A stretch of DNA of 39,525 nt from JANRKT01 sp033763355. GTDB taxonomy: Bacteria; Bacteroidota; Bacteroidia; Chitinophagales; Chitinophagaceae. Below the pieces are notes generated by a model, which was not told where the DNA came from, made no database searches, and saw only the letters and a list, made by a program, of their open reading frames with translations. Below, one piece after another: positions 33,686 to 39,525 of the stretch. How positions within the stretch are numbered: position 1 is the first letter of the stretch; every line of letters starts with the position of its first letter. The stretch is taken from NCBI GenBank assembly GCA_033763355.1, contig JANRKT010000079.1, positions 1 through 39,525 on the forward strand, in the 5' to 3' direction. The position numbers and the translations under genes were made by a program.

Positions 33686-33725
33686 AAAAACCCGTCCCGC
33701 TTTAAAAACGGGACGGGTTTTTATT
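33686..33725 (+). terminator. Terminator of the TonB receptor gene
   Basis: A perfect 14-base stem (33686-33699 with 33709-33722; AAAAACCCGTCCCG / CGGGACGGGTTTTT) with a 9-base loop, followed by further T residues. Located 22 bases after the stop codon. Confidence 0.93.
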
Positions 33726-33829
33726 TTTGAACATTTTAATTCTGAAAAGATTGTACCATTCAGGCTTTTTAACTGCATTAAGGCGTTGGCGGAAATGCCA
33801 ACGCTGGCAGGAGTTTATTGTGATTCGTT

Positions 33830-36115
33830 TTACATTCCATACTCACTTAAGAACTTTATCCGCATAATCTTTAGTTGCTCCCAGTCAAGCGAAAGATCGG
33901 CCAGTTCTTCCTGCGCCACCTGCAGGCTGCTGGTTTCACAGCTTTTAAAATAATCCAGTACATCCTGCTGGTCGTCTTCATCTACAATCTGGTCAATGGC
34001 ATAATCTAAATTAAGCTTGGTGCCGCTGGCTACAATGGTTTCCATTTCTTCCAGCAATTCGTGCAGGTTCATGCCCTTGTTTTTGGCAATGGTTTCCAGT
34101 GGTATCCTTTTATCAATGTTCTGGATGATGAATACTTTATTGCTGCTCTTGTTCACCACGCTCTTCATTACAAAATCGTCGGGTTTCACAATATCATTTT
34201 CCTCCACATATTTCTTTATCAGTTCTACAAACTGCTTTCCGTAACGCAATGCCTTGCCCTTGCTTACACCGCTTATCTTTTCAAGCTCTTCAAGCGTTGT
34301 GGGATATTGCGTAGCCATATCTTCCAGCGAAGTTTCGAGGAATATAACAAAGGGCGGGAGCTTTTTTTCTTTGGCTGCTTTTTTGCGCAGGTCTTTTAAA
34401 AGCTCCAGCAACTGTTCATCTGCAGCGCCTCCTGTAGTTTCAGGTTCCCCTTCTTCATCATCTTCATTGGCCTCTTCATAAAGGTTATTGAGAATAATCT
34501 TAAATGAAGATGGCTTCTTCAAAAAGCTTTCACCTTTTTTGGTAAACTTTAATATGCCGTAATCTTCTATATCTTTTGCAACAAGGCCCTCCAGCAGCAT
34601 CTGGCGGATGAGTGAATTCCAGTAATGGGGCTGCTCATCATTGCCGCATGCAAATACATCTAATTGTTCATGCCTGTACATGGCTATCTGCGGGGTGAGC
34701 CGGCCAATAATGATATTGATGACGTATTCAATATTAAACCTTTCATCAAGCGCCTTTACAACCTTCAGTACTTTTACTGCTCCTTCTTTTGCCTCAATGG
34801 ATTCTTTGGGGTCAAGGCAGTTATCGCAGCTTTTGCAATTCTTTTCCTTGTACTCTTCACCAAAATAACTCATTAATGTTTTTCGCCTGCACACGCCGCT
34901 TTCTGCAAAAGCCACCGTTTCATTAATGAGCTGCGCCCCCACCTCTCTTTCACTAAGTGGTTTGTCACGCATCAGGTGCTCCAGCTTGCTGACATCTTTG
35001 TGTGAATAATAAAGCAAACATTTCCCTTCCAGCCCGTCGCGGCCTGCACGGCCGGTTTCCTGGTAATAATTTTCAATGCTCTTGGGAATATTAAAATGGA
35101 TGACAAACCTGATATCGGGTTTATCAATGCCCATACCAAATGCAATGGTGGCTACAATTACCTGCACGTCTTCATTTAAAAACAAATCCTGTCTTTCGGC
35201 CCGTAGTTTACTGTCAAGCCCCGCATGATAGGCCACGGCTTTAATGTTATTGGCCATCAGCATGTCGGCAAGCTCTTCAGTTGTTTTACGGTTAAGTGTA
35301 TAAATGATGCCGCTTTTACCGCGGTTTTCATGTATAAACTTAACAATGCTTTTAAGGGTCTGGTCCTTCTTTATCTTAGGCCTTATTTCATAATAGAGAT
35401 TGGGCCTGTTAAAAGAAGAAATAAATATATCGGGGTTGCGGAGTGCAAGGTTTTGTACAATGTCGCTTTGCACCTTGGGTGTTGCAGTTGCAGTTAATGC
35501 AATTACGGGGATATCGGGATTGATCTGGTCCATCATTTCCCTGAGCCGCCTGTATTCAGGACGGAAGTCGTGCCCCCATTCAGAAATGCAATGGGCTTCG
35601 TCAACTGCAAAAAAAGAAAGTTTAAGGTCGCTGAAAAATTCAAGGTTTTCCTGTTTGGTTAAAGTTTCGGGGGCCACATAAAGCATTTTCGTTCTTCCCG
35701 AAAGCAGATCGTCATGAACTTCCTTTATTTCTTTTTTGGTTAACGTTGAATTGAGGAAATGGGCCACATCATCCTTGCTGCTGTAGCTGCGCACCAGGTC
35801 AACCTGGTTTTTCATCAAAGCAATTAATGGAGAAACAACAATGGCGCAGCCGGGGCTGATGATGGCGGGCAACTGGTAACAAAGACTTTTGCCGCCGCCG
35901 GTTGGTTTTATAACAAAAGTATCTTTACCAGCCAGTACATTCCTGATGATGGGCTCCTGGTTCCCTTTGAAAGATTCAAAACCAAAATGTTCCTGGAGGG
36001 CTGAGTAAAGATCAATACCATTTTTAGCCGTGCCGTTTTGCCCATTGGGTTTTGAACCTGCTTTTGCTTTTTTAACTGACTCTGTTTTTGCTAATGCTTT
36101 TTTTGCAGTTGCCAT
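33830..36115 (-). CDS. recQ: ATP-dependent DNA helicase RecQ
   Basis: 761 aa from the ATG at 36115; an earlier in-frame start at 36163 is less likely. After a Lys-rich leader (MATAKKALAKTESVKKAKAG) come the Gln motif region FGFESFKGNQEPII, Walker A KPTGGGKS (70-77), DEAH box AVDEAHCISEWGHDFRPEY, IVATIAFGMGIDKPD and YYQETGRAGRDG. The zinc-binding cysteines are in CRRKTLMSYFGEE...CKSCDNC, then RQC, an HRDC domain (PPFVIFLETSLEDMA...GVSKGKALRYG) and a C-terminal helical extension typical of Bacteroidota RecQ. DNA repair and recombination. Confidence 0.95.
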   Translation of the reverse strand: MATAKKALAKTESVKKAKAGSKPNGQNGTAKNGIDLYSALQEHFGFESFKGNQEPIIRNVLAGKDTFVIKPTGGGKSLCYQLPAIISPGCAIVVSPLIALMKNQVDLVRSYSSKDDVAHFLNSTLTKKEIKEVHDDLLSGRTKMLYVAPETLTKQENLEFFSDLKLSFFAVDEAHCISEWGHDFRPEYRRLREMMDQINPDIPVIALTATATPKVQSDIVQNLALRNPDIFISSFNRPNLYYEIRPKIKKDQTLKSIVKFIHENRGKSGIIYTLNRKTTEELADMLMANNIKAVAYHAGLDSKLRAERQDLFLNEDVQVIVATIAFGMGIDKPDIRFVIHFNIPKSIENYYQETGRAGRDGLEGKCLLYYSHKDVSKLEHLMRDKPLSEREVGAQLINETVAFAESGVCRRKTLMSYFGEEYKEKNCKSCDNCLDPKESIEAKEGAVKVLKVVKALDERFNIEYVINIIIGRLTPQIAMYRHEQLDVFACGNDEQPHYWNSLIRQMLLEGLVAKDIEDYGILKFTKKGESFLKKPSSFKIILNNLYEEANEDDEEGEPETTGGAADEQLLELLKDLRKKAAKEKKLPPFVIFLETSLEDMATQYPTTLEELEKISGVSKGKALRYGKQFVELIKKYVEENDIVKPDDFVMKSVVNKSSNKVFIIQNIDKRIPLETIAKNKGMNLHELLEEMETIVASGTKLNLDYAIDQIVDEDDQQDVLDYFKSCETSSLQVAQEELADLSLDWEQLKIMRIKFLSEYGM

Positions 36116-36163
36116 GTCGTTCTGTTTTCCAATCACACATTTTAAAAATAAATAATACTGCAA

Positions 36164-36498
36164 GAGCAGCTCTTCTTCAAGGAACGGATAAGGTTGTTTT
36201 GTTTAAAGTTGCCAAAGTTAACAAAAAATAAGGGGCGGCGGCGTTTTGCAAAGGGTGGAACCGGGAGTTGATTTTTATAACGGCAACCGGTTATAAATTG
36301 CCCCTTTATAATCTTTTTTAAAGTAATACTTTTGCGGGAATTTTTGAATATTAATAATCAACATCTTTGAAAATATTTTTTCTGCTGCATCCGTTCAGGA
36401 AGGATATCAGACAGGCCCCTGGTGATAAAAGGCTGACTATTATAACGGGAAAGAAATTTTCAACGGGCCCCGGCCCTTCAACCCATTAACTTTTGACC
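36164..36498. other. Divergent promoter region between recQ and the guanylyltransferase gene
   Basis: About 335 bases without a gene. TACTTTTG at 36327-36334 fits the Bacteroidota -7 consensus TAnnTTTG for the + strand gene, though no -33 TTTG lies at normal spacing. AAGAGCAGCTCTT near 36164-36177 is a small palindrome. Nothing else is evident. Confidence 0.45.
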
Positions 36499-37581
36499 AT
36501 GAATAAAAACCATTATGTAGCCATTATGGCGGGAGGGATCGGCAGCCGGTTCTGGCCCATGAGCCGTACCAATTTCCCCAAGCAGTTTCTTGATATCCTC
36601 AATACCGGAAAAACGCTGATACAGGCTACTTACGACAGGTTTGCCCGTTTTATACCTGCTGAAAATATTTACGTGGTCACATCTAAGGAATATGAACATA
36701 TCGTTGCGGAACAGTTGCCCCGCCTTTCAAAAGCAAATATCCTCTGCGAGCCATCCCGGAAAAATACAGCGCCATGTGTTGCTTACATCTCTTATAAATT
36801 AAACCAGCTTAATCCCAAAGGTTCATTGATCTGTGCACCGGCCGATCATCTCATACAGGATGACAAAGCATTTAATAAAGTTTGCCTTGAAGCACTTGAT
36901 TTTGTGGCCAAGCACCATGCATTGATTACATTGGGTATTAAGCCCACACATCCCAACACGGGTTATGGTTACATACAATTTGAGCCGGAAGCCGCCAGCG
37001 ATAATGTTTACCAGGTAAAAACTTTTACTGAAAAGCCCAACCTTGAACTGGCCAAAACCTTTATGGCAAGCGGTGAGTTTTTATGGAATGCGGGCATCTT
37101 TGCATGGCAGGTAAAAAATATAGTTGCTGCTTTTCAAAAACACCTGCCCGAGATGGCTGAGGTTTTTGATGCCGAAAAAAACAATTTCAATACGCCGCAG
37201 GAAGATGCGGCAATAGAAAGGATATATCCGCAGTGCACCAACATTTCTATTGACTATGGCATAATGGAGAAAGCCAATAATGTATATGTAATCCCTTCCT
37301 CTTTTGGCTGGAGCGACCTCGGTACCTGGAACTCAGCATATGAAAACATGGAAAAAGATTACCTCGGTAATGCAGTGGGCAGCGATAATGTAATGGTGAT
37401 TGACGCCACCAAATGTATGGTGCACAGCAATAACGATAAACTTTTATTACTGCAGGGACTTGATGACTTTATTATTGTTGACACCAAAGATGTGCTGATG
37501 ATCTGCAAAAAAGAAAAGGAGCAGGAAATTAAAGAATTTGTTGCCGAGGTAAAAAGAAACAAAGGCGAAAAATACCTGTAA
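36499..37581 (+). CDS. manC: Mannose-1-phosphate guanylyltransferase
   Basis: 360 aa from the ATG at 36499 (a TTG two codons earlier is also in frame). The nucleotidyltransferase signature MAGGIGSRFWPMSRTNFPKQF (10-30) and later ICAPADHLI, GYGYIQFE, FTEKPNLELA, FLWNAGIFAW and the C-terminal SIDYGIMEKANNVYVIPSSFGWSDLGTW are diagnostic. It makes GDP-mannose from mannose-1-phosphate and GTP for glycan and capsule precursors. Length matches the single-domain form without the isomerase domain of bifunctional ManC. Single-gene unit with a strong terminator. Confidence 0.93.
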   Translation: MNKNHYVAIMAGGIGSRFWPMSRTNFPKQFLDILNTGKTLIQATYDRFARFIPAENIYVVTSKEYEHIVAEQLPRLSKANILCEPSRKNTAPCVAYISYKLNQLNPKGSLICAPADHLIQDDKAFNKVCLEALDFVAKHHALITLGIKPTHPNTGYGYIQFEPEAASDNVYQVKTFTEKPNLELAKTFMASGEFLWNAGIFAWQVKNIVAAFQKHLPEMAEVFDAEKNNFNTPQEDAAIERIYPQCTNISIDYGIMEKANNVYVIPSSFGWSDLGTWNSAYENMEKDYLGNAVGSDNVMVIDATKCMVHSNNDKLLLLQGLDDFIIVDTKDVLMICKKEKEQEIKEFVAEVKRNKGEKYL

Positions 37582-37594
37582 GAGATATGAAGTT

Positions 37595-37637
37595 AAAAGC
37601 TGAAAGGCCGGGATCTTTTCCGGCCTTTCAGCTTTTT
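37595..37637. terminator. Bidirectional terminator between manC and osmC
   Basis: A perfect 17-base stem (37595-37611 with 37620-37636; begins AAAAGCTGAAAGGCCGG) and an 8-base loop, with A and T runs at the ends. It can stop both the + strand guanylyltransferase and the minus-strand OsmC transcripts. Confidence 0.93.
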
Positions 37638-37656
37638 AATCCGGCGGCTTCATACA

Positions 37657-38067
37657 TTAAAGCAATGTTGCCTCCAGTGTAATGTTGGTGTTCAGCAATT
37701 TTGAAATGGGGCAGTTGGCTTTTGCGTCTGCCGCACATTCATCAAATTTCTCTTTGCTTATCCCGGGAACTTTTGCCTTCAGCACCAGGTGAGAACTGGT
37801 GATGGCTCCGCTCTCCAGTGTAATGGTGCAGCCTGTGTTTATTTCATCAGGTGTAAAACCTGCAGCGCCTAATACAAAACTCAGTTTCATACTAAAGCAG
37901 CCTGCATGTGCAGCGGCTACCAGTTCTTCGGGATTGGTATGGACGCCATCTTCAAAACGGCTTTTGTAATCGTATGCGGTGTTTTTTAAAACGCCGCTCT
38001 GCATGGAAAGGGTCCCTTTTCCTTCTTTTCCTGAGCCGTTCCAAACGGCATTTGCTGAACGTTTCAT
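37657..38067 (-). CDS. OsmC family peroxiredoxin
   Basis: 136 aa from the ATG at 38067 (MKRSANAVWNGSG); a longer frame from 38145 lacks family similarity. The two catalytic cysteines are in AAAHAGCFSMKLS and AKANCPISKLL, and the active-site Arg/Glu region is TNPEELVAAAHA. Reduces organic hydroperoxides in the cytosol. The N-terminal segment KGTLSMQSGVLKNTAYDYKSRFEDG is typical of the OsmC rather than the Ohr subgroup. Confidence 0.93.
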   Translation of the reverse strand: MKRSANAVWNGSGKEGKGTLSMQSGVLKNTAYDYKSRFEDGVHTNPEELVAAAHAGCFSMKLSFVLGAAGFTPDEINTGCTITLESGAITSSHLVLKAKVPGISKEKFDECAADAKANCPISKLLNTNITLEATLL

Positions 38068-38208
38068 GATAAACTGTATTTTAAAATTGAGAGATAACGC
38101 TGTTGCCCTGTAAATATCCTGCTTGTTTTTTAAATCCGCTTTCAAAAAAGGGAATAGTTTTTCAGATTATTACCTTTACACAAAGCGTAAAAATTACAAA
38201 TTAATCAC

Positions 38209-38775
38209 ATGGCAGAAAAAAACAGGTGCCCCTGGTGCATGAAAGATGAATTATACATGAAATACCACGACGAAGAATGGGGTGTGCCTGTACACGATGA
38301 TGTAAAGCTTTTTGAAATGCTGAACCTTGAAGGGGCGCAGGCTGGATTAAGCTGGTACACTGTTTTGGTTAAAAGAGAAAATTACCGCAAGGCATTTGAC
38401 AATTGGGATGCAAAGAAGATTTCACGCTACACAGGCAGGAAAGTGGAACAACTGCTGAAAAACGAAGGCATCATCCGGAACAGGCTGAAGGTTGAGGGAA
38501 CCATAAAAAATGCAAAAGCATTTTTAGTGATTCAGAAAGAATCCGGTTCTTTTGATCAATACATCTGGCAGTTTGTTGGTCACCGCCCCATTATCAACAA
38601 ATGGAAAGAAATGAAGGAATGTCCTGCAAAAACAAAAGAAAGCGATGCCATGAGCAAAGACCTGCTGAAACGGGGTTTTAAGTTTACCGGTTCAACCATC
38701 TGTTATGCATATATGCAGGCAGTAGGTATGGTGGATGATCACCTGGTTACCTGCTGGAAAAGGAAAACAAAATAA
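38209..38775 (+). CDS. tag: DNA-3-methyladenine glycosylase I
   Basis: 188 aa. NRCPWCMKDELYMKYHDEEWGVPVHDD is the Tag N-terminal signature with the first zinc cysteine and the HDEEWG stretch; LFEMLNLEGAQAGLSWYTVLVKRENYRKAF contains the catalytic-site Glu and Trp; the C-terminal GFKFTGSTICYAYMQAVGMVDDHLVTC supplies the remaining zinc ligands (His and Cys). Base-excision repair of 3-methyladenine. Seven bases separate its stop from the next start, so it is likely co-transcribed with the RidA gene. Confidence 0.95.
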   Translation: MAEKNRCPWCMKDELYMKYHDEEWGVPVHDDVKLFEMLNLEGAQAGLSWYTVLVKRENYRKAFDNWDAKKISRYTGRKVEQLLKNEGIIRNRLKVEGTIKNAKAFLVIQKESGSFDQYIWQFVGHRPIINKWKEMKECPAKTKESDAMSKDLLKRGFKFTGSTICYAYMQAVGMVDDHLVTCWKRKTK

Positions 38776-38782
38776 TTTAATT

Positions 38783-39175
38783 ATGGAACGGATCAATTAT
38801 TCTTCAGGCGCCAAATGGGAAGATATTGTTGGCTACAGCCGTGCGGTTAAAATGGGCAACATCATTGAAGTAACCGGAACTGTTGCGGCAGACGAAAACA
38901 GCAATCTCGTTGGCGGCAACAATGCTTACGAACAAACAAAATTCATCATTCAGAAAATTGACAAAGTTCTGCAAAGGGCCGGCGCTTCATTAAAAGATGT
39001 GGTGCGGACAAGGATGTTTGTTACTGATATTTCCCGCTGGGAAGAATACGGAAAAGCGCACGGTGAGTTTTTTGCAACCATTAAACCCTGCACAAGTATG
39101 ATTGAAGTAAAAGGCCTGATTGCACCGGAATATTTAATAGAAATAGAGACAACCGCTATATTGTCTGAACCATGA
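38783..39175 (+). CDS. RidA (YjgF/YER057c/UK114) family protein
   Basis: 130 aa from the ATG at 38783; a longer frame overlaps tag and is rejected. YSRAVKMGNIIEVTGTVAAD, QTKFIIQKIDKVLQRAGASLKDVVRTRMFVTDI and CTSMIEVKGLIAPEYLIEIETTAI are the family core. RidA members deaminate reactive enamine/imine intermediates; the usual substrate-binding Arg just before the last strand is not present in the standard place (GLIAPEYL), so this may be one of the Rid subgroups without deaminase activity. Confidence 0.9.
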   Translation: MERINYSSGAKWEDIVGYSRAVKMGNIIEVTGTVAADENSNLVGGNNAYEQTKFIIQKIDKVLQRAGASLKDVVRTRMFVTDISRWEEYGKAHGEFFATIKPCTSMIEVKGLIAPEYLIEIETTAILSEP

Positions 39176-39205
39176 TTTAAAAAATTTCAGTGATTACCCT
39201 GATAT

Positions 39206-39525
39206 ATGAACGTTGAAACCATCCGCGAATACTGTCTGTCCAAACCTTTTGCTGAAGAAGCCTTTCCCTTTGGCCCGGATGTGATTGTTTTTAAAGTAAC
39301 CGGGAAGATATTTTTATTGCTGCCGCTGGATACGGAACAGTTGCAGTTTAATGTAAAATGTAATCCTGACCTTGCCCTTGAGCTGAGGGAAAAATATCGA
39401 TGTGTACTGCCGGGCTATCACATGAACAAAAAACACTGGAATACCATAATAGCAGATGGTTCTGTTCCCGTAAAACAATTGAAAGAATGGATTGATCATT
39501 CGTATGAACTGGTGGCGGGGAAAAA
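39206..39525 (+). CDS. MmcQ/YjbR family protein, cut by the window end
   Basis: At least 106 codons, open to the end of the window, starting MNVETIREYCLSKPF. FPFGPDVIVFKVTGKIFLLLPL, FNVKCNPDLALELREKY, VLPGYHMNKKHWNTIIADG and LKEWIDHSYELVAG are the MmcQ/YjbR (CyaY-like DNA-binding fold) pattern, and the family is about 115-120 aa, so only a few residues are missing. It starts 30 bases after the RidA gene on the same strand. Confidence 0.88.
   Translation, partial: MNVETIREYCLSKPFAEEAFPFGPDVIVFKVTGKIFLLLPLDTEQLQFNVKCNPDLALELREKYRCVLPGYHMNKKHWNTIIADGSVPVKQLKEWIDHSYELVAGK

Noticed and set aside
33341..33778. 145-codon minus-strand ORF
   Set aside because: Shadow of the TonB receptor gene; it also runs through a strong terminator.
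1..39525. CRISPR array, prophage, complete insertion sequence or rRNA
   Set aside because: No regularly spaced repeats, phage structural genes, transposase or rRNA stretches were seen.

Overview
The window reads as an ordinary chromosomal segment of a Bacteroidota bacterium, most likely of the Chitinophagaceae/Sphingobacteriia group. Supporting signs are a type A T9SS sorting domain on a secreted M1 peptidase, a large Oar-like TonB-dependent receptor, a GH63-like glucosidase, weak Shine-Dalgarno sequences, and promoters that look like TAnnTTTG rather than TATAAT. No rRNA, CRISPR array or complete transposon was seen. There is one tRNA (Phe).

Layout. 1-4500: secreted M1 aminopeptidase, GH25 lysozyme, two small membrane proteins and an unrecognised helical protein. 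4945-15587: a sulfide/thiosulfate oxidation island with a Crp/Fnr regulator, TauE/SafE permease, CstB-like persulfide dioxygenase-rhodanese, single-domain rhodanese, OprD-like porin, a two-gene YeeE/YedE transporter, a membrane-anchored TsdA-like dihaem cytochrome c, two DsrE-fold proteins (one with a Tat signal), an RDD protein with an in-frame amber codon near its start, and a mitochondrial-type SQR. 15617-19291: secreted esterase, secreted M24 peptidase, DoxX. 19347-22547: an unusual cluster of SET protein, ATP-grasp ligase and ATP-grasp::SET fusion. 22676-26343: PIF1-like helicase, a GxxExxY gene bracketed by inverted repeats, a short SSB, and a small zinc protein behind a LacI/cre-like operator. 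26508-33664: GH63-like glucosidase, a broken AAA ATPase remnant, tRNA-Phe with a nearby tRNA fragment, and the TonB receptor. 33830-39525: RecQ, mannose-1-phosphate guanylyltransferase, OsmC, Tag, RidA and a partial MmcQ/YjbR protein.

How the genes work together. In the sulfur island SQR would oxidise sulfide to persulfide/polysulfide, the CstB-like protein and rhodanese would make sulfite and thiosulfate, the TsdA-like cytochrome would oxidise thiosulfate to tetrathionate, and TauE, YeeE and the porin would move sulfur anions. Four promoters of the island carry a CRP-type palindrome (GTGA-N6-TCAC). In all four its dyad lies exactly 33.5 bp before the TTT(G/C) of the -7 element, which is class II activator geometry. 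The adjacent Crp/Fnr protein has the matching RExxxR recognition helix, so regulator and regulon can be proposed from sequence alone.

The best candidate for an undescribed system is the SET/ATP-grasp cluster: two zinc-type SET methyltransferase domains and two ATP-grasp ligase domains in three same-strand genes, with one of each fused. It suggests coupled amide-bond formation and N-methylation on an unknown small peptide or amine. Second is the GxxExxY cassette with its bracketing repeats, one of which supplies the GTG start of the neighbouring helicase.
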